Of a stretch of DNA of 64,000 nucleotides, positions 40,013 through 49,786 are shown one piece after another. The first letter of the stretch is position 1. Each line of letters opens with the position of its first letter. The notes below the pieces were generated by a model. The model searched no databases. It was not told the origin of the DNA and was given only the letters and a program-made list of their open reading frames with translations. Both the position numbers and the translations under genes were made by a program. This stretch comes from G963662655 sp963666875 (GTDB lineage Bacteria > Cloacimonadota > Cloacimonadia > Cloacimonadales > JAIOQZ01). Location of the stretch: assembly GCA_963666875.2 (NCBI GenBank), contig CAXXPU010000018.1, positions 1 to 64,000 on the forward strand. Reading direction: 5' to 3'.

Positions 40013-41261
40013 TTAGAAGTTGTGATACAGAATATGGAATCCGTCACTGCCGGCAGCGACGAATATCCAGTCGCCATACGACTTCACGAAGTTGACCGAT
40101 CCGTTGAAATCGAATTGCGCGATCGGGGTCAGTTCCGGTTCGGTCGGTGTGCCGACCGGTCTTTCGAAGATGAAGAGACCGTCTTCGCCGTTCGCGACGT
40201 AGATGTAGTCGTTGTCAACCGTAACGGCGTTGGTCAGTCCGGCACCCGGGCGATCGAAGTAGAAAATCGGGTCCGGTTCGGTGTTGTCCGCGCCGAGTGA
40301 TACATCGAATGCTTTGAAGCCGCCCTCACCCATCGCGACGTAAGCCACGTTGTCCTTGAGGTCGCACCACATCTTGGCGTAGTACGGTTCCGCAGCGCCG
40401 ATGTTGTAGATAATCGGTTCGTGATCGGAATCGCTCGTACCGACGTCGTAAATATGCAGGTTCGCCTGAGCGCCGGCTTCCATCACCAGGTGATCCGAGT
40501 GGATCGAGTTCCCGGTGATCGCGATACCCTTGGCGTTGTCGTAGCGGTCATCTTCCACGATTTCCATGTAGTTGCTGCTGTTCAGACTGTGGCAGAATGC
40601 TCCGCCGTCTGTTTTGGACGTCGTCGAATAGAGCCAGTTGGCTGAGCGCCGGACGCCCTTCGCGACCGATGACGGAACATCGTAAAGGTGCGATGAGTAA
40701 GGTGTCGGGAATCTTCCGTCGTGTGTCAGAACCACTTCCTCGATCACGGCCGGTGAATTGAGACCGTAGGGATCGGGATCGATCGCCGACGCCATCCAGA
40801 AGCGACCGGTGTTCTGGAAATCGGCTGAAACAGCCTGGACGTCCGTATCGTTGAACAGAGCTTGCGACACGACGACAGGATTATAAACGTTGCTCAGGCT
40901 GACGATCTCGACGCCACCGCGCCATTCTTCGCCTTCGGTGTTGTACGCGACATAAACCTTGCAAATGCAGGGATCGAGATATGCGAAACAAGCCTGAACC
41001 TGCTCGCCTGCCACAAACGGCGCTTCGACTGAAGCGATCCACATCAGCGGGCGGTACAGTACGGTCTCCGCCGGGCAGCAGCTCTTCGTTTACAATTGTT
41101 ACACGCGAATTGAGGTCCTCTTCGTCGTTATTCACCACGACATTCGTTCCCTCACGCAACGACTGGTTGATTACTTCGTCCACTTCGTCGCTTGACTTCT
41201 CCGCACACGCAACAAGTATCAGAATCACTGCGATAGATAGGATGAGCATCATTTTCTTCAT
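40013..41261 (-). CDS. Lipoprotein with LVIVD-like beta-propeller repeats (one frameshift)
   Basis: The leader KKMMLILSIAVILILVAC is a lipoprotein signal with lipobox LVAC. After a polar linker the protein has beta-propeller-type blades such as VAYVAMGEGGFKAFDVS, DYIYVANGEDGLFIFERP and DWIFVAAGSDGFHIL, like LVIVD-repeat proteins. The frame changes near 41070-41085 between VNEELLP and ETVLYRPLMWIASVE; one base less in a CCC run restores one ORF of 415 residues. Outer-surface role is likely; ligand unknown. A perfect intrinsic terminator follows. Confidence 0.75.
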
Positions 41262-41387
41262 GGATTTCTACCTCCGGAACGTTGATTATGTTTTTGTTTT
41301 ATAATAAACCGAATCCGGATATTGTCAATCAAAAAGATTTCTCGAAGAGATTGGAATATCCGTTTGAAAACACATCAACGGAAATGC

Positions 41388-41423
41388 TTGACAAGTTCTC
41401 AAGCTCGACTACATTTTTATAAT
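41388..41423 (+). promoter_or_regulatory. Candidate promoter of the sensor kinase operon
   Basis: TATAAT at 41418-41423, about 65 nt before the start codon, within an AT-rich stretch. A perfect TTGACA is at 41388-41393, but the spacing of 24 bp is too long for a standard sigma-70 promoter. The -10 may work with a weak -35, or a regulator may correct the geometry. Confidence 0.35.
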
Positions 41424-41487
41424 ATACAGTGCATCATGATTTAATGAAGCCTTCTTTCGCGTAAAATTCACGACAGTGGGGTATCGG

Positions 41488-44400
41488 ATGCCAGAACATT
41501 GGAAGTTCATTTTTTGTGTTTCATTGATTTCACTTCTGTTATCCGTCAATTACATTACGGCTCAGGACCGTCCGATCCGGATTGCATACAATCAAAGCAA
41601 TCCTCCGTACAAATATGTTAACGACAAAGGTGAAGCGGATGGTATCCTGATCGATTACTGGAAATTGTGGTCCGAAACGAATGCTATCCCTGTCGAGTTT
41701 ATCCCTGCCCCATTCATCGAAACGGTGGAAATGGTTCGCGACGGAAGGGCCGATCTCCACGCAGGATTGTTTCAAACCGCAGAGCGCGACGAATACCTGG
41801 ATTTTACTGACCCGATTTTCGAGGTTACCTATTACATCATGCACCACAAAAACCTTCTCGGGATCAACAACGCAGATGATCTGAAGGGGCTTCTGGTCGG
41901 TGTTCCATCCGGTGGATTCACAGACCATTACATGCAGGAGAACTTTCCCGACCTGCACTACAAACGTTACGACGACTATCCATCATTGTTCGATGCGGCA
42001 CAGAAGGGCGAAATCCGTGTCTTCATCGCCCCCATCGAGAACCTCAATCAATACATGTGCAGTCTCGATGAATCACACGATTACCAGTACAAGATGGGCA
42101 AACCGCTCTTCTCGCAGTTCTATCGCGGTGCGATCGCGGAAGGGAAACAGGAGATGCTCGATGTCCTGAATCGCGGGTTGAAAAAGGTGTCGTCTTATGA
42201 GATGGCGCTCCTGGAGCGCAAATGGCTTGGGATATCGCGTCAAAGAGCTTCAGACGATGTCCTCGTCATCGCCATGAACATGCAGAAACAGCCATACTCG
42301 TTCATCGATCCGTATGGCAAGCCTGCCGGACTCTATGTCGATTTCTGGAATCTGTGGTCACAGACCACCGGAAAGGAGATCAGCTTCCTGCCCAGCTCCA
42401 GCGTCCACGAAATGCAGTCCGTTTTTGACGGATTCGCGGATTGCACGATCGGCCAAAGTCTCAGCGAATATGCGCTGTCGAAACTGGTATTCTCGAAATC
42501 CTTCTACCAGGTCGATGCTTCACTGTTTCATCTATCCGATCAATCCTATCCGAATGACATCACGAAACTGGAGAATGTCATCCTTGGGGTGATCAAGGAT
42601 TCCAGCCTGGAAGGTTATTGCTTGAAGAAGCTTCCCCAGAGCAGCCTTCTGAAGCAATTCGATACGAACAACGAAATGCTGTACTCCTTAATATCTGGAG
42701 ATATCGACCTGATGTTCCTCCACACACAGATCGGGAAACTACTGCTGTTAAAAGAACGATTTGCCGGACAGGTGGAAGCCAGAAAACCAATCTATACAAC
42801 CGCGGTCCACACAGGCGTTTTACCGAAAAACAAAAAACTGCTCGATATCATCAATCAGGGTATTGACAATATCCCGAAAACCAAGCTCGCCAAGATCGAA
42901 CAGCGCTGGATACCGGAATCAGGCAACAGCTTCTGGCATAAGGATATGGAAGGAGAAGTCGAATCCGACTACACATCGCTTCTGACTGAAGTCGAAAAGA
43001 AATGGATTGCTGAGCACCCGCTGATCCGCGTCGGCGCCGATCCGGGCTTCCAGCCATTTGAATTCATCAATGAGGACGGAGAACACTCGGGAATAGCATC
43101 CGACTACATCGCCATGATCAACCAGCGGATGGGATTGAACATGCAGGTAATCCCCTATCCCACCTGGAGCGAAGTGATCGATAAAACGAAATCACGCGAG
43201 ATAGACGTCCTTTGTGCCGTAATGGCTACAGAGGAAAGGCAAAAATACCTGAACTTCTCCCAGCCGTACATCACATCTCCGGAGATGATCTTCACTCGCA
43301 AGAACGCTCCTTTCATCGGCAGTGTACGAGACCTGAATGGAAAGACTATCGCCATCAAGGACAAGAGCTATATTCAGGATCGTCTGCAGAACCAATACCC
43401 TTACCTGAAGCTAGCGCTATACGACACGACCTACGAGGCCATATTCGCGGTCTCCAATGGCGAGGCCGATGCTTACATCAATACACTGGCACACGGCTCG
43501 TACGTGATCTCGGAATACAACTTCACGAATGTGGTGGTTGCTGCCCCCATGGACGGAATGGTCGATGGAATCACTTTCGCCATCCGCAACGACTGGCCCA
43601 TCCTGCTCAACATCATCTCTAAAGCCCTGTCAACCATCTCGGAAGACGAAGCGGCGGAACTTCGCGCCAAATGGATTACCGTTCGATTCGAACACGGTAA
43701 GGAGGCACGCCAGATTCTCTTCTGGAGCAGCATTGCCTTCATCATGCTGATCACGATGACCGTCATCGCGTTTCTGTGGAACCGTACTCTCAAATACGAA
43801 ATCTCCCGGCGCAAGGAAATGGAGGTCAGTCTTCGCAAAGCGAAAGAGCAAGCAGAATCCGCCGACCGACTGAAGTCCGCGTTTCTCGCTTCAATGTCTC
43901 ACGAACTCCGAACGCCGCTCAACTCCATCATCGGCTTCACCGGTATCATGATGCAGGAAATGCCCGGACCGCTGAACAACGAACAGAAAAAGCAGCTCAG
44001 CATGGTGCAGGCGAGTTCCCGTCATCTGCTGACTCTCATCAACGATGTTCTCGACATCTCGAAAATCGAGGCCGGGCAACTCCAAATTGTTGAAACGGAA
44101 TTCAATTTATCGGATAGCGTCCGTAAAGTCGTACACTCGATCGAACCACTCACAGAGAAAAAATCTTTAAAAATAGCTTGCGAAATAGACAATAAAATTG
44201 GTATGATCGTTAGCGATTCCCGTCGAATCGAACAGATCCTGCTCAATCTGCTCAGCAACGCTGTGAAGTTCACGGAGGAAGGCGGTATCAATGTTGACGT
44301 TCGAATCGTCACAACGCTGAAACCACCAGTTCACAAAAGTATTCGATTCACGGTCGAGGACACGGGAATCGGCATTGAAGAAAAGGATCTGGATAAACTA

Positions 44401-44574
44401 TTCAAGCCGTTCCAGCAGGTTGAGACCGGTTTGACGCGTAGATACGAGGGAACCGGATTGGGTCTTTCGATCTGTAAGAAACTGGCAGAACTTCTGGGTG
44501 GGAAGATCACGGTGAAGAGTCAGTGGACAAAGGGATCGACGTTTACATTATTTATACCGTATAAGATAAAATGA
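41488..44574 (+). CDS. Sensor histidine kinase with three tandem periplasmic substrate-binding domains (BvgS/EvgS-like)
   Basis: About 1028 residues. Signal peptide or TM (about 4-24), then three SBP_bac_3 domains in a row: 26-250 (IRIAYNQSNPPYKYVNDKG), 255-485 (VIAMNMQKQPYSFIDPYGKP) and 508-735 (IRVGADPGFQPFEFINEDG). A TM helix is at about 744-765. HisKA has the H-box SHELRTPLNS near 802, and HATPase has the N and G boxes (LLSNAVKFTEEGG, DTGIGIEEKDLDKLF, GTGLGLSI). No receiver on this protein; the receivers are on the next two genes. Ligands likely are amino acids or small acids. Start ATG 41488 preferred to GTG 41476. Confidence 0.9.
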   Translation: MPEHWKFIFCVSLISLLLSVNYITAQDRPIRIAYNQSNPPYKYVNDKGEADGILIDYWKLWSETNAIPVEFIPAPFIETVEMVRDGRADLHAGLFQTAERDEYLDFTDPIFEVTYYIMHHKNLLGINNADDLKGLLVGVPSGGFTDHYMQENFPDLHYKRYDDYPSLFDAAQKGEIRVFIAPIENLNQYMCSLDESHDYQYKMGKPLFSQFYRGAIAEGKQEMLDVLNRGLKKVSSYEMALLERKWLGISRQRASDDVLVIAMNMQKQPYSFIDPYGKPAGLYVDFWNLWSQTTGKEISFLPSSSVHEMQSVFDGFADCTIGQSLSEYALSKLVFSKSFYQVDASLFHLSDQSYPNDITKLENVILGVIKDSSLEGYCLKKLPQSSLLKQFDTNNEMLYSLISGDIDLMFLHTQIGKLLLLKERFAGQVEARKPIYTTAVHTGVLPKNKKLLDIINQGIDNIPKTKLAKIEQRWIPESGNSFWHKDMEGEVESDYTSLLTEVEKKWIAEHPLIRVGADPGFQPFEFINEDGEHSGIASDYIAMINQRMGLNMQVIPYPTWSEVIDKTKSREIDVLCAVMATEERQKYLNFSQPYITSPEMIFTRKNAPFIGSVRDLNGKTIAIKDKSYIQDRLQNQYPYLKLALYDTTYEAIFAVSNGEADAYINTLAHGSYVISEYNFTNVVVAAPMDGMVDGITFAIRNDWPILLNIISKALSTISEDEAAELRAKWITVRFEHGKEARQILFWSSIAFIMLITMTVIAFLWNRTLKYEISRRKEMEVSLRKAKEQAESADRLKSAFLASMSHELRTPLNSIIGFTGIMMQEMPGPLNNEQKKQLSMVQASSRHLLTLINDVLDISKIEAGQLQIVETEFNLSDSVRKVVHSIEPLTEKKSLKIACEIDNKIGMIVSDSRRIEQILLNLLSNAVKFTEEGGINVDVRIVTTLKPPVHKSIRFTVEDTGIGIEEKDLDKLFKPFQQVETGLTRRYEGTGLGLSICKKLAELLGGKITVKSQWTKGSTFTLFIPYKIK

Positions 44575-44583
44575 GAGGATCTT

Positions 44584-44979
44584 ATGGGACAAAGGAATAT
44601 CTGCATTATTGAGGATAATGAAAACAACCTCTACCTAATTAAGTATCTGCTCGAGTTAAATGGATACCAGGTCATTTATGCGATGAACGGTCTGGATGGG
44701 ATCGAGCTTGTCGCGCATGAGAAGCCCGATCTCGTACTACTCGATATCCAGTTGCCGAAAATGAACGGCTATGAGGTTGCCCGAAGGCTCCGCATGATAG
44801 CGGGTCAGGAAAACCTGCCGATTATCGCCGTCACATCTTACGCAATGCCGGGTGACAGGGAAAAAGCGCTGGAAGCCGGTTGCACCGGATACATAGAGAA
44901 ACCGATCAATCCTGAGACGTTTATCGGAAACGTAAGACAATACATGCCTGGCGATCCAGAAGGGATAGAACATGAGTAA
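44584..44979 (+). CDS. Single-domain response regulator (CheY/DivK-like)
   Basis: 131 residues, one receiver domain. The acidic pair is IIEDNENN, the phospho-acceptor Asp is in LVLLDIQLPKMNGYE, and the Thr/Lys switch residues are in AVTSYAMPG and YIEKPINPETF. No output domain, so it likely carries phosphate between kinases or to a partner protein. It follows the sensor kinase by 9 nt and overlaps the next gene by 8 nt. Confidence 0.92.
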   Translation: MGQRNICIIEDNENNLYLIKYLLELNGYQVIYAMNGLDGIELVAHEKPDLVLLDIQLPKMNGYEVARRLRMIAGQENLPIIAVTSYAMPGDREKALEAGCTGYIEKPINPETFIGNVRQYMPGDPEGIEHE

Positions 44980-47401
44980 ATTGCTGATTGTCGATGATAT
45001 TCAGGAAAACCGCTATCTGCTTCAGATGTTGCTTCAGGGTTACGGACACAGCGTGCTGTCGGCTGAAAACGGCAGAGAAGCGCTGGATCAGGCAAGAAAA
45101 GACAAACCGGACCTGATTATTTCCGATATCCTGATGCCCGAAATGGATGGTTTCGAATTGTGCCGTCGATGGAAAAGAGACGTCACGCTCAATCAGATCC
45201 CATTCATCTTTTACACCGCCACCTACACCGAACCCAAAGACGAAGCATTCGCGCTGAGTCTTGGCGCGGACAGGTTCATTGTCAAGCCGCAGGAACCAGA
45301 GCGACTCATCGAAATAATCAACTGCTACACGCGCGATATCGATGAAGGAAAGATTACATCTCCAAAGAGCATTTCCGCGTCCGATGATGAACTCGATAAA
45401 AAATACACGCAGGTGTTGTCCGATAAACTGGAGAAGAAGGTCAAAGAGCTCGAGATCGAAATCCACAACCGTAAATTAACCGAAAACGAACTTCGCAAGA
45501 GTGAATCGCGTTTCAGGGAATTGATCGAGCACTTGCAGGATATTGTGTGGCGTGTTACACCGCAGGGGAATTTCAGCTATATCAGCCCCTCACTCGGTAA
45601 GATGCTTCAGTTCAGCTACGGCGACTATCTCGGACGCAACATTCGCGAGCTATTCGATTACGAACCGATGCTGAGAACGATTGAAGCGTATTCTGAATCC
45701 AAATCGAAGACGAGTAAGATGACACCTTTTCAATTCCCCAAGATCGATGCCAGCGGAAAACAGGTATGGCTCGAGGCACGTATCGTTCCGCTCTACGGAG
45801 CAGACGGGAACCTCGTAGAGATCCAGGGCATCACGCGCGACGTGACCGAGATTGTGACAGCCTATCGCAACCTCCACGATAGTGAACAGCGCTTCCGTCT
45901 GGCAGCAAGTACAATCACGAATATCATCTATGAATGGGATGTCGGGACAGACACACTGAAATGGTTCGGTGACATCGATAAAATCCTCGGTTACGAACCG
46001 GGAGAGTTCAAGCACGATCTGCAAACATGGTTTGAGCACATTCATCCCGACGATCAGGAAAGGTTGAGAGAATCGATCGAGTTACACAGACAATCAAGCG
46101 AACCCATCCGTGAAAGCTATCGGATTCGAACAAAGAACGACTCCTGGCGTGATTGGGATGATTATGGCGTTCCGCAGCTCGATGAGAGTGGAAAGCCCTA
46201 TCGCTGGGTAGGTGCCTGCATCGACCACACCGAGAAGAAACTGCTGGAGAAACAGCTCAATCAGGCATTGAAAATGGAAGCGATCGGTCAACTTGCCGGA
46301 GGCATCGCACATGACTTCAACAACCTCCTCCAGATCATCCTCGGATATACCGAAATCAGTCTGCTGAACGAGTGCACCGATCCGGACAGCGTCCAGGATC
46401 TGCACGAAAGTCTGGGGCAAATCAACGAAGCCGCCCGAAAAGCCGCGGGCATGACCAGGCAATTGCTGACGTTCAGTCGTAAGCAGGTTATCCAACCCAC
46501 TTATATCGATCTGAACAGCATGGTGCGAGAACTATTCAAGATCCTCAAGCGTCTGATCAGCGCTGATATCGATGTCAAGATGTACCTCGGAGACGACCCG
46601 AGAACGATATATGCCGATCCAGCTCAGATTGATCAGGTTATCATCAACCTATGCATCAACGCTCGCGACGCGATGCCGGATGGTGGAAGATTGATCATCG
46701 AAACGAAGAATTTCTCCGTTACCGAAGACTACAAACGAATCTATCCATGGGCAAAAGTAGGCAATTACGTGGTTCTCAGCATCAGCGACAACGGCATCGG
46801 TATGGACAAGGAAACACGCGATCAGATATTCGAGCCGTTCTTCACCACCAAGGAAGTCGGGAAAGGAACGGGACTCGGTCTTGCCACCGTTTACGGAATC
46901 GTCAAGCAGCATAACGGTATGATCTACGTCTATAGCGAACCGAGACAGGGAACGACCTTCAAGATCTATTTCCCGATGGCGGAAAAGGGCGAAATCATCG
47001 ATGTCCTCGAAAGTAACAAGGACGTTCCAGGCGGTAACGAGACGATCCTTCTGGTCGAAGACGATCAAATGCTGATCGACCTTTCTTCTCTCATATTGGA
47101 AAAAGCCGGCTATAGAGTCCTGAAAGCCGCGGATGGCGAAGAAGCTGTACAGGTATTCAAGAATCATCAAGCAGAGATCGATCTTGCGGTCCTCGACGTA
47201 ATTTTACCGAAATTCAGTGGCAGAATCGTCCGAGACAAGATACGCGAGTTTGATCCCGATGCGAAATTCCTGTTCGTGAGTGGCTACAGCTACAACGCCC
47301 TGAGCAATCGATTCCTTCAGGAAGAAGAGCTTCAATTGCTATCCAAGCCGTTCAGTCGCAATGCGCTGCTGAGGAAGGTTCGAGAGTTACTGGATGATTG
47401 A
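44972..47401 (+). CDS. Hybrid histidine kinase REC-PAS-PAS-HisKA-HATPase-REC
   Basis: 809 residues, no membrane helix, so cytoplasmic. Receiver 1 (1-120, DLIISDILMPEMDGFE), coiled coil (150-185), PAS 1 (190-300, FRELIEHLQDIVWRVTPQGNFSYISPS), PAS 2 (305-425, with PAC-like DESGKPYRWVGACIDHTEKK), HisKA with GGIAHDFNNLLQIILGY (about 445-461), HATPase (550-665), and receiver 2 (685-800, LDVILPKFSG). Together with the neighbours it makes a branching phosphorelay. The DNA-binding or enzyme output is not encoded here. Confidence 0.92.
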   Translation: MSKLLIVDDIQENRYLLQMLLQGYGHSVLSAENGREALDQARKDKPDLIISDILMPEMDGFELCRRWKRDVTLNQIPFIFYTATYTEPKDEAFALSLGADRFIVKPQEPERLIEIINCYTRDIDEGKITSPKSISASDDELDKKYTQVLSDKLEKKVKELEIEIHNRKLTENELRKSESRFRELIEHLQDIVWRVTPQGNFSYISPSLGKMLQFSYGDYLGRNIRELFDYEPMLRTIEAYSESKSKTSKMTPFQFPKIDASGKQVWLEARIVPLYGADGNLVEIQGITRDVTEIVTAYRNLHDSEQRFRLAASTITNIIYEWDVGTDTLKWFGDIDKILGYEPGEFKHDLQTWFEHIHPDDQERLRESIELHRQSSEPIRESYRIRTKNDSWRDWDDYGVPQLDESGKPYRWVGACIDHTEKKLLEKQLNQALKMEAIGQLAGGIAHDFNNLLQIILGYTEISLLNECTDPDSVQDLHESLGQINEAARKAAGMTRQLLTFSRKQVIQPTYIDLNSMVRELFKILKRLISADIDVKMYLGDDPRTIYADPAQIDQVIINLCINARDAMPDGGRLIIETKNFSVTEDYKRIYPWAKVGNYVVLSISDNGIGMDKETRDQIFEPFFTTKEVGKGTGLGLATVYGIVKQHNGMIYVYSEPRQGTTFKIYFPMAEKGEIIDVLESNKDVPGGNETILLVEDDQMLIDLSSLILEKAGYRVLKAADGEEAVQVFKNHQAEIDLAVLDVILPKFSGRIVRDKIREFDPDAKFLFVSGYSYNALSNRFLQEEELQLLSKPFSRNALLRKVRELLDD

Positions 47402-47494
47402 TCTCACCGGAGTATATATTGGGCAGGCATCGAAACCTGCACTATTTGTCTTCAGCACATCACGATCGGCATCAATCCCGAGTTACCAGATATA

Positions 47495-47934
47495 TCACAC
47501 TCTGAACTGCACATAATGCTGGTCGGCGATCCGATCGTGCACCACGTGAGATGCGATCTTGCCAAGAAGTATCAATCCCTCAATCGGCGCCGAGAGCAGC
47601 GTCATCGTCCCGAGAAGCGGATAGCCACCCATCATCACCGCGGAGATGCTGCAAGAGATGAAAGCGCCGCTCGGTCCAAGAATCATCAGATAACCCGAGC
47701 CAACCTTTCCGACTCGCCTGACCTGGATGACCGTCGAGACCGCACCGACCAGCATGGATGCGAAGATGAAGTATTCGATCTGCCCGATGCTCAGTCCGCA
47801 GGTATTCCCGATAATCATCGGCGTCAGGATCATGCCGCTGATGTTCAGCAATACATACTGAAACGCCGGCACGATGGTTGTGGTAACGGGTGGTTTGTCA
47901 TCGATTCCATAGAGAAGCGAGCCGTTTTTGACAT
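47495..47934 (-). pseudogene. Truncated nucleobase (xanthine/uracil) permease remnant
   Basis: Matches the N-terminal part of UraA/PbuX-type NCS2 symporters: MSKNGSLLYGIDDKPP, TIVPAFQYVLLNISG, IEYFIFASMLVGAVSTVIQVRRVGKVGSGYLMILGPSGAF. The start (ATG 47934, GGGAG upstream) needs one more A in the AAAAA run at about 47924-47928 to join the rest. Family-like sequence ends near 47570, and the last 25 residues are unlike the family. So the normal protein of 430-460 residues is reduced to about 120. Lies beside an IS110 element and may have been broken by rearrangement. Confidence 0.75.
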
Positions 47935-48061
47935 AGTTACTCCCGGAAAATTATTTTCTTACCATTCGACGTGGGCTCTGGTTTTTACTGTCAATGAAAA
48001 CGGCTGTTTGGAAAACCTCCATTTTTCTGTGGAATCTTGGTTCGATGAATATTGATCGATG

Positions 48062-48265
48062 TTATCCACAGTGTCCTTCGACTCCGCTCAGCAACTGTGT
48101 CGAGCGTCAAGTATAAAAAGGGGGTATCCTCTCGTTTTCCGTGGATAAATGCTGGAATTTGTCTGAAATGGACACAATCCACACCACGATAAGCGAACGA
48201 GACACTTTGACGTTCTATTCGGCGTGGATTGTGGACAAATTACTCTTCAAACGCATTTATCCACA
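48062..48265 (+). other. Cluster of DnaA-box-like sites
   Basis: Two perfect TTATCCACA boxes (48062-48070 and 48257-48265) and a reverse TTATCCACG (48141-48148, minus), with a variant TTGTCCACA (about 48230, minus). A fourth perfect box lies at 49481-49489 (minus), on the far side of the IS110 element. ACAATCCAC is also seen as an inverted pair. An AT-rich segment (49545-49600) follows. No dnaA, dnaN or gidA gene in the window, so this is weak evidence for an origin; the boxes may be regulatory. Confidence 0.4.
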
Positions 48266-48271
48266 TAAAAC

Positions 48272-49249
48272 TCAGTTCGTTGACTCATGCAATGATGGCG
48301 ATTTCATGCCCCACGCGAGATTATCTCTAACCATCGCATTCATGATTGTCACCATCTTTCTCATACAAGCCGTGGTTGCCACTTTCCCGGGCTTTCCTCG
48401 CTCGATTAAATCCACCCGGAACGAGCCGATTTTACGATTCCACTGAAAGGATGATATTGTTGGAAGATACAGTGCATTTCGAACCGATGGTCTGCCACCA
48501 TGAATATGCCTTTTCCCTTTCAACGTTCCACTATCATGATTGATCGGGGCCAAGCCTGCAAGCATAGCGATTTCTTTCCTGTTTAGGGTGCCAAGTTCTG
48601 GCAATTCGACCAACATCGTCAGTGCTGTATGCTTTGCGACACCGGGAATTGTCGTTAGCAGCTCTGTCTTCTCACGAAACTCCGGTACTTGATCCAGAAG
48701 TTCATCTATCTGCTTCTCGATTCGTTTGATTTCATCATTCAAGTACTCGACATGGCGATCAATACTATCGATAATCTCATGATCCAGAGTGGATTCTCTG
48801 CGATTCTTTTCTCTTTTCCGATAGTCAATCAACTGATGCTTCCGTTTCATCAAATCCCTGATTGCCTCATGCCTCTTATCCACCTTGCACAGCAATCGGA
48901 CGCCGAGCTTCTCGGCATACAGCGCAATTGTCTCCGCATCGATCCGATCTGTCTTTGCCAGCTTTCCAGTACTACGGACAAAGCTATGAACCTGATAGGC
49001 ATTGACTTCCGCAACCATTACGTTACGCTCCAACAAATAACGTGCCAGTTTCTTCCCATACACTCCTGTCGATTCATATACAATGACAGGATCATTGCAC
49101 TGGTGGATTACGTCATAGAGTTCCTCGAATCCAATGTCAGCATTTTTTACTTGCAAAGTTTTGCCGCTTCCTGATACAAATACATCAAGGGTCGATTTCG
49201 AAACATCGATCCCGATGAAGGTCGAGAGATTGTCGCTAATGTTGGTCAT
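48272..49249 (-). mobile_element. IS110-family transposase (DEDD, with C-terminal Transposase_20)
   Basis: 325 residues from ATG 49249 (AGGAG 7 nt upstream). The N-terminal RuvC-like DEDD catalytic domain shows FIGIDVSKSTLDVFV, VYESTGVYG and KTDRIDAETIALYA. The C-terminal helix-hairpin-helix region has TIPGVAKHTALTML and ELGTLNRKEIAMLAGLAP, and the serine-bearing DSGTLKGKRHIHGGRPSVRNALY. It is intact. In this family, a structured 'bridge RNA' made from the element's noncoding end recognises target and donor. I could not fix both ends of the element. Confidence 0.92.
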
Positions 49250-49261
49250 AATTGCTCCTTT

Positions 49262-49445
49262 CTTGTATTCGGGCTTCAAGCCCACGCAACTGTTCGGAAT
49301 CGCATTATGAACCGGTCTGGACCAAGCTGAGTGCCGGGCTTATTAGCCCTGGATGACAACGATCTCGAGACCGGCAGGATTACCTTGGTGGCCACCAGGG
49401 TAATCCACTCATCTAAACTGGCGGCGTTACCGCTATTCTGGCTTC
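49262..49445 (-). ncRNA. Candidate IS110 bridge-RNA region
   Basis: About 180 bp immediately upstream of the transposase ORF, free of genes and rich in hairpins. A 15-bp stem with no loop bases to spare spans 49377-49406 (GGATTACCTTGGTGG / CCACCAGGGTAATCC). GGGCT-TATT-AGCCC is at 49336-49349, and GGGCTTCAAGCCC at 49271-49283. A short GCGGCGTTACCGC lies nearer the end. IS110-group elements encode their bridge RNA in this left noncoding end, so position and structure match. Ends and folding are not determined. Confidence 0.5.
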
Positions 49446-49519
49446 TCAATGAACTGTGTCAATATACAAGGATGACACACTGTGGATAACTGCATCCATT
49501 TCAGACGGTTGCATAATAA

Positions 49520-49545
49520 TTGTGTCATCCTGAGCGGAGTCGAAG
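49520..49545. repeat. Dispersed repeat TCATCCTGAGCGGAGTCGAAGG
   Basis: Same short repeat as at 9508-9540. A reverse copy (CCTTCGACTCCGCTCAGC) is at about 48073-48090 on the other side of the IS110 region, so the two form an inverted pair about 1.4 kb apart. Confidence 0.7.
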
Positions 49546-49731
49546 GACAATAATTATTTTGCATACTCATGTCAGATTTTTTTACGTACTTTTTTAAACG
49601 GTAAGCATAGGTATGTCGTTGCAAAGCAGAACAATAGGCTTTCATGGCATGATAATTATGGGGGTATTCCTGAAACGGCTGTGCGAATGTCATCTCCCGA
49701 TTTGTGAAAATTTCCGTTCCTCATTTATTGC

Positions 49732-49760
49732 TTGACGATATTTCCGTCCTCACGTAAAAG
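49732..49760 (+). promoter_or_regulatory. Promoter of the barrel protein gene
   Basis: TTGACG at 49732-49737 and TAAAAG at 49755-49760 with exactly 17-bp spacing, 26 nt before the start codon. An AGGAG Shine-Dalgarno follows. Confidence 0.45.
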
Positions 49761-49786
49761 TAAAACAAAAAGCAAGGAGTGACACA

